A stretch of DNA of 64,000 nucleotides from assembly GCF_003402535.2 (NCBI RefSeq), contig NZ_AP025170.1, forward strand, positions 3,038,001 to 3,102,000, given 5' to 3'. This document shows, one piece after another, positions 42,654 through 51,864 of this stretch. The position numbers and the translations under genes are program-made. Source of the DNA: Cupriavidus sp. P-10. GTDB taxonomy: Bacteria; Pseudomonadota; Gammaproteobacteria; Burkholderiales; Burkholderiaceae. Numbering within the stretch: position 1 is the first letter of the stretch; each line of letters begins with the position of its first letter. The notes beneath the pieces were generated by a model. The model had not been told where the DNA came from, searched no databases, and saw only the letters and a program-made list of their open reading frames with translations.

Positions 42654-44306
42654 GGATAACTCCTTCACTAGAGAGTGAATATCGAATGACCTAAGTCTCA
42701 GGCGACCCGACCGACCCGAGACGCGATGCTACAGCGCAGCCCCAGTCGAGCGAGCGATTCATCGGCGCGCGGCCCGACTGCGGCTGCACGCTAATGAATT
42801 CGGTTGCAGGCGCACCGCCCATGGCGGTGACTTCGCGGCAGTTGCGGATCCGCAAGCGGGACCGGGGCACTTGCCGCGCCCTGGAATATTCGATCGGCCC
42901 GCACCGCCCGTTGGGTCGGCGCGCGGCCAGAAAAGAGGAGATATCGGACAGCAGGCCTGCGGTGCGGGCATGGCCTCGCGCACGGCAAGCGGCATTCATT
43001 CGGTGGTAGCTGGTCCAACCCGTCCATGGACCAAGGGAGACTGCACGCGTTCTAATAAGCCGGCTCGGCCAGGTCTGCGTCAAAGTTCTCGTGCTCCTCA
43101 GCTACAACCTCCATCACTGCATCGAAGCGCGCATCGCGCTCGTCGTTCCAATCTTGCTTCCTGCTTCTCTGCAATGAAGTGAGACTCTTGTCAAGGCGAA
43201 TCATAATTCGTTTGCACGATGATGTTAAGAAAAAAGTGCAAAAAAACTTGCCTGCATGCAGCGCTCAAACTAGTTCTCTCGCACGTCGTCACGAAGACGT
43301 TGCCGATGGCATCGCGATGCATCGCTCGCACACTGGTTCGAAGGCGCGCTTCGCGTGTTCGCGCACGCGTCGCGACTCCCCTTCTCGGCCCACACACGCG
43401 CAGCTTTTACACACCCGCACGACACCCGGTTACAACCGCGCAGCGCGCATCGCACGAGCACGCGCGCGCTGCTGCGCGCGTCATCGCGCTTTCCGATAAC
43501 GCGCATGGACAAAGGCTTTCCGGGCGATGCCCCGATACGCGCGCGCCCTGCGCGTCGTTGCGCGCGCGCGTGAGCGCGCGCCTTGGCAACGCCTGGCGCG
43601 CCTCGTCGCCTGCATGCGTTACACGGTCGTCAGCGCGCACGCGTGACGCGCGTCCGGCTGACTGCGACGGCTTGCGTCACCGACGTCGCGCGAGCACGCC
43701 GGACAAGCCGCCGAAGAGTGATGCGCGAACGCAACGGTTTGCATCGAAGCAACAGCGCGCGGACCGCAAAGCGTTGCGATTGAGCAAAGCGGCGATGCGC
43801 GCGAAGCATCGAGGCAACACTCCGAGCGCATGTCGGACACAGCTGCGCCGACATCATCGCCACCGCTGCGCTCATCCATTCGGATGACATTCTTCACGCA
43901 CCATCGATCGCTGCGCGCATCGCGCGATGCCGACTGTCCTGCCACGCTGCGCAGCGCTTGCCACTGGCTTGCCGATCGCTTGCCGATCTCGCCGCGAGAG
44001 TCCGGCAGTGTGCCGCATGCCCGCTTAGAGGAATGCTTCGGCGACGCGCCCGGCAGCCCGAATTGCTGCAACACAAAAACCCGCAAACGACGGCTGCATG
44101 CGGCTTCGCGAGCAGCACGCCAGCCGTGCGCCGGGGCTGTCAGCGAGACCGGCGCGGCATGCCGTGCGATTGCGGCGCGGCGGCTACGACAGTAGATTGG
44201 CGTGCGCGCCCGCCGCCCGGACTGCGCTGCTTCGACGCAAGCGGCAGCACCGCGCGGCGCATCGCACCGGCACCTGCCGGTGGCAACGAACCTCAAAGGA
44301 GACATC
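42654..44306. other. Gene-poor region, unusual composition
   Basis: About 1.65 kb between the histone-like gene and the DUF2147 gene. It contains dense CGCG and GCGCGC words (an alternating CG run near 43560-43582), a 12-base palindrome at 43309-43320, many stop codons in sensible frames and only Arg-rich open frames without ribosome binding sites. A possible 50-codon minus-strand gene is listed separately. I cannot assign the rest. Confidence 0.55.
43052..43204 (-). CDS. Possible small acidic protein (50 residues)
   Basis: A minus-strand frame from ATG at 43204 to TAG. The second half is strongly acidic and looks protein-like (F-D-A-V-M-E-V-V-A-E-E-H-E-N-F-D-A-D-L). It lies upstream of the histone-like gene on the same strand, and an acidic partner for a basic DNA-binding protein would make sense, but that is speculation. 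No ribosome binding site is seen, and the start may lie elsewhere. Confidence 0.3.
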   Translation of the reverse strand: MIRLDKSLTSLQRSRKQDWNDERDARFDAVMEVVAEEHENFDADLAEPAY

Positions 44307-44792
44307 ATGCGCAACTCATCCCACCTGGCCGCTGTCCGTTCGCTGGTTCATCCGGCATTGCGTGCCGCGGTGCTCGCCGCCGCCCTGCTCGGCAGCGCCG
44401 CCGCGATGGCGCAGGCCACGCCCAGCGGCATGTGGAAGACCATCGACGACAGCACCGGCAAGCCGCGCGGGCTGGTAGAGATCAGCGAGAAGAACGGCGT
44501 CTACAGCGGACGCCTGGTGAAGACCTTCGTCGAAGGCGATGGCAAGCCCAGGATCTGCGACAAGTGCACCGATGCGCGCAAGGACCAGCCCCTGATCGGC
44601 ATGACCATCCTGACCGGCCTGCGCAAGACCGGCGACAACGAGTGGAGCGGCGGCGAGATTCTCGACCCGGAGAACGGCAAGGTCTACAAGAGCAAGCTGT
44701 CGCTCGCCGAGGATGGCAACAAGCTCAACGTGCGCGGCTTCATCGGCATCAGCCTGATCGGCCGCACCCAGACCTGGGAACGCGACCACTGA
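44307..44792 (+). CDS. DUF2147 secreted protein
   Basis: A 161-residue exported protein of the DUF2147 family. A signal peptide covers about residues 1-36 (ending A-M-A-Q-A). The mature part starts P-S-G-M-W-K-T-I-D-D and includes C-D-K-C and the final G-R-T-Q-T-W-E-R, all family features. AAAGGAG precedes the ATG. The family has no established function. Confidence 0.88.
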   Translation: MRNSSHLAAVRSLVHPALRAAVLAAALLGSAAAMAQATPSGMWKTIDDSTGKPRGLVEISEKNGVYSGRLVKTFVEGDGKPRICDKCTDARKDQPLIGMTILTGLRKTGDNEWSGGEILDPENGKVYKSKLSLAEDGNKLNVRGFIGISLIGRTQTWERDH

Positions 44793-44858
44793 CCGGCGGC
44801 GGCTCATGTGACTCAGGGTTTCTCCGCGGTCGCCGGCAACGCGCAGCGACGCGGCCGG

Positions 44859-44895
44859 AAAAAAAAACCGGGCGGTTCTCACCGCCCGGTTTTTT
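44859..44895. terminator. Bidirectional terminator, DUF2147 gene / siderophore receptor
   Basis: CCGGGCGGT-TCTC-ACCGCCCGG with eight A before and seven T after, between convergent genes. Confidence 0.92.
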
Positions 44896-44913
44896 TGTCC
44901 TCGATACTGCGCT

Positions 44914-47019
44914 TTACATCCGGTACCGCAGCGTCGCCATCACGCTGCGCGGGGCACCGGGCATGTTCAGGTTGGGACTGGTGCCGTGCGCCGACACGAT
45001 GTAGCCCTTGTCGAACAGGTTGTAGACGTTCAGCTGCGCCTCGAACGCGCCGCGGCGGTACCAGGCCATGGCGTCGGCAGTGACGTAGCCGGGCAGGGTC
45101 ACGGTGTTGAGCGGATCGGCATAACGCGCGCCCACCAGGTTGACGCCGGCGCCCACGCCGAAGCCGTGGCCCAGGTCCTTGGTCACCCAAGCGTTGCCCG
45201 AGTGGCGCGGCGTAATGGTGGCACGCTTGCCTTGCAGCGCGGCGGTGGACTTGGTGATGGTGGCATCCAGGTAGGCGTAGCCTGCCAGCATGCGCCAACC
45301 ACCGCCCAGTTCGGCCGCGCCGGAGAGTTCGATGCCGTCGGTGCGCTGCTCGCCGATCGGCAGCAGTGCCGTGTTGGTGGCGTTGGCCACCTTGATATTG
45401 CTGCGCTCCAGTCGGAACACCGAGATCGTGGTGCTGGCCTTGCCGTTCAGCCAGTCATACTTGGCGCCGACTTCGGTGTTGTTGGTGGTCTCCGGCGCCA
45501 GGTCGGCGTTGTTGGCCGCCAGCGCAAAGGCCTCGCCCGACGGCTGGAACGACTTGCTCCACGACACGTAGTACGACTGCGTTTTCGACGGCTGCCACAC
45601 CAGGCCGGCGCGCGGGCTCCAGGCGGTATCGGTGCGCGACAGGTCGCGCTGGCCGGCGATCCGGTTCTTGGTCTCCTGCTGGAAATTGTCGTAGCGCACC
45701 CCGATCAGCGCCTTCCACTGCTCGCTGAACTTGATCATGTCCTGGGTATAGAACGCCAGGGTGTCGAAGACGCCCAGGTTCGAGGTCGTCGGGTTGCCCG
45801 GCGCCAGGCGCGGCAGAGTCGGCAGCACCGGATTGAACAGGTCGAAAGTGCCCGGGACCGGCTTGGTGTTGTTGACCTGGTCCTTGTTCTGTTGCCCGAT
45901 CTCCATGCCGTACAGGATCTCGTGCTCCATGCCCAGGAAGGTGGCCTTCTGGATCAGGTCGGTCTGGTTGAACCAGCCATGTTCCTCGCGGCGGACATTG
46001 CCGTGGTTCATGGTCAGCGTGCGTGCCGCTTCGTTGACCGCAGCGGTCAGCGTGTTATTGCGGTCCAGCGAGTAGTGGTAGTAGCGCGTGGCGTTGCGGA
46101 TCGACCAGTTCTCATTGAAGCGATGGTTGATCGTGGCGGTGCCGGAGAACACGCGCGATTGCGAGTAGTCGGCATCGCGCGCGTTGGCCGCGCCGTAGTA
46201 GCGCGAGGCCGGCACGTCGACCGGGCGGCCCTGGTAGGCCGGGATGCCGAAGTCGGTGACGCGACGGTCTTCCAGGTAGTCGGCCTGGAACAGCACGGTG
46301 GTCTCGGGCGCCACGCGCAGCTCGAGCGACGGCGCAATCGCCTTGCGGTCCAGGAACTGCTGCGAGCGGTAGCTGTTGGCCTTCTCCACGGCGCCGGTGA
46401 TGCGGAACGCGGCGGCGCCATCGGCGAACACGCGGCCGACGTCGGCCTCGGCGCGGCGATCGGCCCACATGCCGTAGCTCAGCGCGAAATCGGTGACGTC
46501 GAGGCCAGGCTTCTTGGTCACGCGGTTGATCAGGCCACCGGCCGAGCCGCGGCCGTACAGCACCGCCGCCGGGCCCTTGACCACTTCGACGCGGTCCACA
46601 TTGGACAGGTCGCGGAAGTACAGCGCGTCGTCGCGGATGCCATCGACGAACTGGTCGGCGATCGCGGTGAAGCCGCGGATCGAGACCTGGTCGCGCTGGC
46701 CGTCGCCGTGCGAGAACGACACGCCCGGCACGTTCTTCAGCGCATCCTGCATCGACGTGGCGTGCTGGTCGCGCATCACCTCCGCGGTGACCACGTTGAC
46801 GGTCTGCGGAACGTCGCGCAGCGGCGCTTCGGTCTTGGTCGCGCTGACCGCGTTGGGCGGGTTATAGCCGGCGCCCAGCTCGCGGCTGACGTCGGCCTTG
46901 ACGGTGACCTCGGGCAACTGCGCCGCTGCCGGCGGCGTGGCCTGGGCCCATGCCGCCATCGGTTGCAACACGAAGCTCCCTGCCACTGCGGCGCAGATCG
47001 GGTGAAGTTTTATTCTCAT
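44914..47019 (-). CDS. TonB-dependent siderophore receptor
   Basis: A 701-residue outer-membrane receptor of the siderophore class (Fiu/FhuE-like). Signal peptide ends A-W-A-Q-A; a TonB-box-like P-E-V-T-V follows, then the plug domain with V-P-Q-T-V-N-V-V, S-I-R-G-F and V-E-V-V-K-G-P-A-A-V-L-Y-G-R-G, and a barrel of about 500 residues. The last residue is Met rather than the usual aromatic. A Fur-box-like sequence lies upstream. The siderophore is unknown. Confidence 0.92.
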   Translation of the reverse strand: MRIKLHPICAAVAGSFVLQPMAAWAQATPPAAAQLPEVTVKADVSRELGAGYNPPNAVSATKTEAPLRDVPQTVNVVTAEVMRDQHATSMQDALKNVPGVSFSHGDGQRDQVSIRGFTAIADQFVDGIRDDALYFRDLSNVDRVEVVKGPAAVLYGRGSAGGLINRVTKKPGLDVTDFALSYGMWADRRAEADVGRVFADGAAAFRITGAVEKANSYRSQQFLDRKAIAPSLELRVAPETTVLFQADYLEDRRVTDFGIPAYQGRPVDVPASRYYGAANARDADYSQSRVFSGTATINHRFNENWSIRNATRYYHYSLDRNNTLTAAVNEAARTLTMNHGNVRREEHGWFNQTDLIQKATFLGMEHEILYGMEIGQQNKDQVNNTKPVPGTFDLFNPVLPTLPRLAPGNPTTSNLGVFDTLAFYTQDMIKFSEQWKALIGVRYDNFQQETKNRIAGQRDLSRTDTAWSPRAGLVWQPSKTQSYYVSWSKSFQPSGEAFALAANNADLAPETTNNTEVGAKYDWLNGKASTTISVFRLERSNIKVANATNTALLPIGEQRTDGIELSGAAELGGGWRMLAGYAYLDATITKSTAALQGKRATITPRHSGNAWVTKDLGHGFGVGAGVNLVGARYADPLNTVTLPGYVTADAMAWYRRGAFEAQLNVYNLFDKGYIVSAHGTSPNLNMPGAPRSVMATLRYRM

Positions 47020-47047
47020 TTCCCTGTGATCGACTGTAATAATTTTT

Positions 47048-47066
47048 AAAAATGCGACGCATTATC
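47048..47066 (-). promoter_or_regulatory. Fur-box-like sequence upstream of the siderophore receptor
   Basis: On the minus strand GATAATGCGTCGCATTTTT matches the E. coli Fur consensus at 12 of 19 positions and contains the palindrome AATGCG-N-CGCATT. It ends 28 bases upstream of the receptor ATG, in a region likely to hold the promoter. Confidence 0.6.
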
Positions 47067-47187
47067 GATTACACGGAATGGAGGGGTCAACGAGATTGCG
47101 AATTATTCCTATTCACTTCGGTGCAGCGTTGTTTTGCGGTACGCGTTGACCGTGGGCAGTACGCTGGCGTTTGACTTGTGGGCTGAC

Positions 47188-48069
47188 TCAGGCCAACTGC
47201 TCTACCAGCGCGTCGCGGGCTTCCGCAATGAACGGCGATTCGCTGCGGCGGGCGGGCAGCAGGAAGAACTCAGCTTCGGGAAGGCGCGGCAACCGGAGCC
47301 GAGCGACTGTGCCGCTGTCCAGCGGCGCGACGCCAGGCCCGATCGCCGACGCGTTCAGGCAGGACAACCCCAGTCCGGCTGCGAGCGCGAGATGCAAACC
47401 CGCCACGCCCGAGGCCGAGTGCGCGATCTCGAACGGCAGGCGCTTGCGCAGCAGCAGCTGCACCACGAACTGGTGCAGCGAGCAGGTGTCGGGCAGCAGC
47501 ACCAGCGGTAGCGTGGCGGGCAAGGCGTCGGACTCGCCGGATGCCGCCACCCAGGCCAGCGGTTCGCGCCGCAACACGGTACCCCGCGTGCTCTTGCCCT
47601 GCGTGTCGCGGGCGCGCGGAAGGCGCATGCTCAGGCCGATATCGAAGGCATCCATCTCGGCGGCGGCATCAATCGCCGCGCTCTTCATCACCGTCACGTG
47701 CAGCCTCAGGTAGGGATAGCGTTCGCGCAGGCGCCGCAACATGCCGGCGATCTCGCCCGGACGGAAGTAGTCGGTGACGGCAAGCCGCAGCTCGCCCTCC
47801 AGCGCGTGCCCGCGCAGCTCCTGCAACGCCAGCTCGTTCAGCGCGAGGATGCGGCGCGCGTGCTCCAGCAGCCGCGCACCGGCCGGCGTCGGCACCGCGC
47901 CGTGCCGCCCGCGCGACAGCAGCGGCACGCCGGCGCGCTCTTCCAGCTTGCGCAACTGCTCGCTGACCGACGACTGCGACAGGAACAGCCGGGGCGCGGC
48001 GGCGGACAGGCTGCCGCTGTCGGCGACGGTGACGAAGGTGCGCAACTGGTCGGTTTCGAATCCACGCAT
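47188..48069 (-). CDS. LysR-type transcriptional regulator
   Basis: A 293-residue LysR protein with the N-terminal helix-turn-helix (A-A-P-R-L-F-L-S-Q-S-S-V-S-E-Q-L near residue 25) and a C-terminal effector-binding domain. It is divergent from a tautomerase gene across 148 bases containing repeated ATCGGAT-type half-sites, so that gene is the likely target. Confidence 0.87.
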   Translation of the reverse strand: MRGFETDQLRTFVTVADSGSLSAAAPRLFLSQSSVSEQLRKLEERAGVPLLSRGRHGAVPTPAGARLLEHARRILALNELALQELRGHALEGELRLAVTDYFRPGEIAGMLRRLRERYPYLRLHVTVMKSAAIDAAAEMDAFDIGLSMRLPRARDTQGKSTRGTVLRREPLAWVAASGESDALPATLPLVLLPDTCSLHQFVVQLLLRKRLPFEIAHSASGVAGLHLALAAGLGLSCLNASAIGPGVAPLDSGTVARLRLPRLPEAEFFLLPARRSESPFIAEARDALVEQLA

Positions 48070-48126
48070 GAGGGGGCTCCGGCAAGGGATGCAAAGGCAG
48101 CGAAGGTGCCATTGTTACTTCGGCAG

Positions 48127-48164
48127 ATCCGATGGATCACATCGGATATTCCCGCTTTTCCGAT
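48127..48164. promoter_or_regulatory. Repeated half-sites in LysR/tautomerase promoter
   Basis: ATCCGAT at 48127-48133 and ATCGGAT at 48141-48147 form a perfect inverted repeat with a 7-base spacer; a further TCCGAT lies at 48159-48164. Half-sites spaced on one face of the helix in a divergent region are typical of LysR regulators. Confidence 0.55.
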
Positions 48165-48217
48165 ATTACTCCGACTCCTAACATGGCATCACCTGCCCAC
48201 GAAACAAGGAGTCCGCC

Positions 48218-48610
48218 ATGCCCCACATCGTCCTGCATCTCTCTGGCGAGCCCGACGCCGCCCTCACCCGCCGCAGCGCCGCTGCCATCGCCGACCTGAC
48301 CGCGAGCGTGCTCGGCAAGAAGCGCGACGTGATTGCCATCACCGTCCACTACGTGCCGCACGACAGCTGGATCATCGCCGGCGTGCCGCTGTCAGAGCAG
48401 GGCCGCAATGCCTTCCATCTCGATATCAGCGTCACCGATGAGACCAACACCAAGGCCGAGAAGGCACAGTTCATCCAGGCTGTGTTCGAGACCATGGCGG
48501 GCCTGCTCGGCAACCTGCATCCCGTCTCTTATGTGCACGTGATCGATGCCCGCGCGGCGGCGTACGGCTATGGCGGCCGCACGCAGGAGTATCGACACCA
48601 GCACGGATGA
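48218..48610 (+). CDS. Tautomerase-superfamily protein
   Basis: A 130-residue protein starting M-P-H-I, which exposes Pro2 as the N-terminal catalytic base of the 4-oxalocrotonate tautomerase fold. The middle I-T-V-H-Y-V-P-H-D-S-W-I-I-A-G-V-P-L fits larger members of the superfamily. Substrate unknown. GGAG precedes the ATG. It is divergent from the LysR gene. Confidence 0.82.
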   Translation: MPHIVLHLSGEPDAALTRRSAAAIADLTASVLGKKRDVIAITVHYVPHDSWIIAGVPLSEQGRNAFHLDISVTDETNTKAEKAQFIQAVFETMAGLLGNLHPVSYVHVIDARAAAYGYGGRTQEYRHQHG

Positions 48611-48780
48611 AGCGCGCGTCGGCTTCAGGCCTGCGCTATCGGCGCTGAAATCGGGCTGTATTTTGTGACCGGACTGGCCTGAAGCAATCGCGCGGCCCGC
48701 GGCTTGTACATTTAGTGCGTTGTTAACTAGTGTGGTTGGGTGCCGCCGGCACCCAACCCGGCCACCCTGGAATCCGACGC

Positions 48781-49614
48781 ATGAAACACATCACCCTGCC
48801 CGACGGCGAGCGCATCCCCGCGCTCGGCATGGGAACGTGGAACATGGGCGAGACGCCCGCGGCGCGCGCCGAAGAGATCGCCACGCTGAGGCTGGGCCTG
48901 GACCTTGGCCTGCGGCTGGTCGATACCGCCGAGATGTACGGCGAGGGCCAGTCCGAGGAAATGACCGGCGAGGCCCTGGCCGGGCGGCGCGATGAAGCCT
49001 TCCTGGTCAGCAAGGTCTATCCGTTCAACGCCAGCCGCCGCGGCACCGTGCAGGCGTGCGAGCGCAGCCTGCACCGGCTGCGCACCGACCGCATCGACCT
49101 GTATCTGTTGCACTGGCGCGGCGGGGTGCCGCTGGAGGAGACCGTCGCCGCCATGCAAACGCTGCAGCGCGACGGCAAGATCCGCCACTGGGGCGTCAGC
49201 AACCTGGACCTGGCGGACCTGCAGGAGTTGTGGGACGCGCCCGGCGGCGAAGGCATGGCCACCAACCAGCTGCTATACAACCTGAGCCGGCGCGGCATCG
49301 AATGGGACCTGCTGCCGTGGCTGCGCCAGCGTGGCATCCCGGTGATGGCCTACTCGCCGATCGAGCAGTCACGGCTGCTGGGCAACCCGGGGCTGAAGCG
49401 CTTCGCGCGCGACCACGGCATGACCGCGGCGCAGGCGGCGCTGGCCTGGCTGCTGGCGCAGGACGGCGTCATCGCCATTCCCAAGACCGGCCAGCGCGAG
49501 CGCCTGCAGGAGAATATCGGCGCGCTGTCGCACCCGCTGTCGGCGGCCCAGCTGGCCGAACTCGACCGCATCTTCCCGCCGCCGGACGGGCCGGGGGCAC
49601 TGGAGATGCTGTAA
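48781..49614 (+). CDS. Aldo/keto reductase
   Basis: A 277-residue NADPH-dependent oxidoreductase of the aldo/keto reductase superfamily with the complete catalytic tetrad: Asp48, Tyr53 (D-T-A-E-M-Y-G-E-G), Lys78 (V-S-K-V) and His111 (L-L-H-W). The C-terminal I-P-K-T-G-Q-R-E-R-L-Q-E-N segment contacts the cofactor phosphate. Substrate unknown. It follows the tautomerase gene after 170 bases, with its own likely promoter. Confidence 0.9.
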   Translation: MKHITLPDGERIPALGMGTWNMGETPAARAEEIATLRLGLDLGLRLVDTAEMYGEGQSEEMTGEALAGRRDEAFLVSKVYPFNASRRGTVQACERSLHRLRTDRIDLYLLHWRGGVPLEETVAAMQTLQRDGKIRHWGVSNLDLADLQELWDAPGGEGMATNQLLYNLSRRGIEWDLLPWLRQRGIPVMAYSPIEQSRLLGNPGLKRFARDHGMTAAQAALAWLLAQDGVIAIPKTGQRERLQENIGALSHPLSAAQLAELDRIFPPPDGPGALEML

Positions 49615-49633
49615 GCGCGCCCGCGGCGCGGCG

Positions 49634-50047
49634 TCAGTTCAGGCGCGACGCGTAGCGTTCGCGCTCGACGTAGCGCACCAGGTAGTTGCGCGCCTTGTCG
49701 CGAGTATCGGCAGTGACGCGCGCCGCTGCCTGGCGGGCGCTGCTCTTGCCGTGCGACGACGACATCTGACCGTCCAGGTAAGTGCGGAAAGCGTCGTGCA
49801 TGGCGTTCAGGTCGGACTGGCATGCGGCCAGCGCCGCATTCGCCACGTCCTTCGACTGGCCCTTGGACGACAGGTTGTCGTCGGCCTTCTCCTTGACGCA
49901 GTCCATATATTTGGCGCGCAGCGCCTGCCAGCCGCTGCTGTCGGCGGTGGCGGCAGCGCTGGTGCTGTCGGCGGTGGGGCCGGGCGAGGGCGGGGAAGCG
50001 CACGCGGCGAGCAAGGCCAGCGGCAGGGCGGTAAGTAATTTTTTCAT
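49634..50047 (-). CDS. Small putative lipoprotein
   Basis: A 136-residue protein with a lipoprotein signal M-K-K-L-L-T-A-L-P-L-A-L-L-A-A-C and a Pro/Ser/Thr-rich stretch, then a helical charged domain with two cysteines (M-D-C-V and A-A-C-Q). No family is recognised. It is convergent with the aldo/keto reductase gene. The ATG at 50047 with AAGG upstream is preferred over an upstream start. Confidence 0.7.
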   Translation of the reverse strand: MKKLLTALPLALLAACASPPSPGPTADSTSAAATADSSGWQALRAKYMDCVKEKADDNLSSKGQSKDVANAALAACQSDLNAMHDAFRTYLDGQMSSSHGKSSARQAAARVTADTRDKARNYLVRYVERERYASRLN

Positions 50048-50235
50048 GCCTTGATGGTTCGATGCGGCGGTGCCGCATGGATGCGTGGTCGTTTCGGAAG
50101 CCGTCAAACTGCCACGAATGCCACGGTGAGGCTACCTCCGTCACAAATGGAAACGACTCGTCACCACGTGATCTTTTGTCCGAGTGCCTCTGGCGCCTAT
50201 GCTTCAGAGACGACAACAACACCCAAGGAGAAAAG

Positions 50236-50814
50236 ATGAAACGTCGAAACTTCCTGACCGCCGGTGCGGGCCTGGCCCTGGGCAGCCTGGCACTGGGTGC
50301 CTGCACCACCACGCCGCCCGACGCGCCGACCGACAAGGCGGCACGGCGGCGCGAGCTCGACTCCGGCACCGAGGCCACGCTGTCGCGCCTGTATGGCTCG
50401 GTCAACGGCTCGCGTGAACTTGCCAGCCGCGCCCGCGGCATCCTGGTCTTTCCCAAGACGCTGTCGGCGGGCTTTATCGTCGGCGGCGAATATGGCGACG
50501 GCACGCTGCGCTCGGGCGGCGCCACGCGCGGCTATTACCGCCTGGTCTCCGGCTCGGTCGGCTGGCAGATCGGCGCGCAATCCAAGTCCGTGATCCTGAT
50601 GTTCATGACGCAGGACGCGTACGACAAGTTCGTGCGCAGTGCAGGCTGGACCGCCGGCGTCGATGCCACCGTCGCGCTGGCGACAATTGGCGCCAATGGC
50701 GTGCTCGACACCAATACCGCGCAGCAGCCGATCGTCGGTTTCGTGATGACCAACGCCGGGCTGATGGCAGGCCTGAGCCTCGAAGGCAGCAAGATCACCC
50801 GGCTCGACCTGTAA
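50236..50814 (+). CDS. YSC84/SYLF-domain lipoprotein
   Basis: A 192-residue protein with a twin-basic-like lipoprotein signal (M-K-R-R-N-F-L-T, ending A-L-G-A-C) and a SYLF/YSC84 domain: A-R-G-I-L-V-F-P-K, G-F-I-V-G-G-E-Y-G and the F-M-T-Q-D-A-Y-D-K-F stretch. The domain binds lipids in eukaryotes; in Burkholderia a homologue is a surface antigen. AAGGAG precedes the ATG. Confidence 0.85.
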   Translation: MKRRNFLTAGAGLALGSLALGACTTTPPDAPTDKAARRRELDSGTEATLSRLYGSVNGSRELASRARGILVFPKTLSAGFIVGGEYGDGTLRSGGATRGYYRLVSGSVGWQIGAQSKSVILMFMTQDAYDKFVRSAGWTAGVDATVALATIGANGVLDTNTAQQPIVGFVMTNAGLMAGLSLEGSKITRLDL

Positions 50815-50919
50815 GCGTCTGTCGCGGACTTGCGCCGCACGGCAGGACCGCCGTGCGGCAGCAGTTTTCGCGGCCGCGCGCCGCGAAGGGATAGAATTCG
50901 TCCCTTTGGCCGAATTCTC

Positions 50920-51819
50920 ATGTGGTTCAAGAACCTGCAGGTCCATCGTTTCTCCGCTCCGTGGACGTCCGGCGCCGACGAGGTCGAAGCCAGCCTGGCA
51001 AAGCACGCCTTCTACTCCGGCACCAGCCTCGAAATGCAGACGCAAGGCTGGGCCTCGCCCCGTGACAACGGTCAGCTGGTCCATACCGTTGGCCGCCAGA
51101 TGCTGCTGACGCTGCGCACCGAGAAAAAGCTGCTGCCGACCACCGTGGTCAACCAGGTCACGCGCGCACGCGCCGCGGAGATCGAGGAACAGCAAGGCTA
51201 CAAGCCGGGCCGCAAGCAGATGAAGGAACTGAAGGAGCAGGTCACCGAGGAACTGCTGCCGCGCGCCTTCAGCATCAGCCGCGACACGCGCGTGTGGATC
51301 GACCCGGACAACGGCTGGCTGGCGATCGATGCCGCCGCCGCGGCCAAGGCCGATGAAGTGCGCGGCATGCTCTTCAAGGCACTGGACCCGCTGCCGCTGG
51401 TCAACCTGCATGTCAACCAGTCGCCCGTGGCGGCCATGACCGAATGGCTGGCCGGCGACGCCGCGCCGGGCGGTTTCACCGTCGACCAGGAAATCGAGCT
51501 GCAGTCCGGCAGCGAAAGCAAGGCCACGGTGCGCTACGTGCGCCATCCGCTCGATCCCGAAGATCTGCGCCGCCATATTGCCGCCGGCAAGCGCTGCACG
51601 CGCCTGGCGATGACCTGGAACGACCGCGTTTCGTTCGTGCTGACCGACGGGCTGGTGGTGAAGAAGGTGGCGCCGCTGGACGTGATCAAGGAACAGGCCG
51701 ACGGCACCACGCATGACGAAGACGAGCGCTTCGATGCCGATTTCGCCATGATGGCCGGCGAGCTGTCCGGCCTGCTGGGCGACCTGACCGAAGCGCTGGG
51801 TGGCGAGCGCAAGAGCTAA
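50920..51819 (+). CDS. rdgC: Recombination-associated protein RdgC
   Basis: RdgC forms a ring-shaped dimer around duplex DNA and moderates RecA. The 299-residue protein begins M-W-F-K-N-L and shows [10 protein letters not shown] and L-P-R-A-F, family features. The frame is open further upstream but the family start is this ATG. It has its own likely promoter region after the SYLF gene. Confidence 0.94.
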   Translation: MWFKNLQVHRFSAPWTSGADEVEASLAKHAFYSGTSLEMQTQGWASPRDNGQLVHTVGRQMLLTLRTEKKLLPTTVVNQVTRARAAEIEEQQGYKPGRKQMKELKEQVTEELLPRAFSISRDTRVWIDPDNGWLAIDAAAAAKADEVRGMLFKALDPLPLVNLHVNQSPVAAMTEWLAGDAAPGGFTVDQEIELQSGSESKATVRYVRHPLDPEDLRRHIAAGKRCTRLAMTWNDRVSFVLTDGLVVKKVAPLDVIKEQADGTTHDEDERFDADFAMMAGELSGLLGDLTEALGGERKS

Positions 51820-51864
51820 GGCAGGCGGGGCGCACGTACTGAAGCAGTCGCGCGCCCTTCCCCG

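Noticed and set aside
43219..43887. Plus-strand open frame of about 220 codons in the gene-poor region
   Set aside because: The translation is Arg/Ala/His-rich, resembles no protein, and has no ribosome binding site; GC-rich noise explains it.
48623..48684. 9-bp inverted repeat with a 44-base spacer after the tautomerase gene
   Set aside because: The arms are far apart and no T-tract follows; it may be fortuitous.
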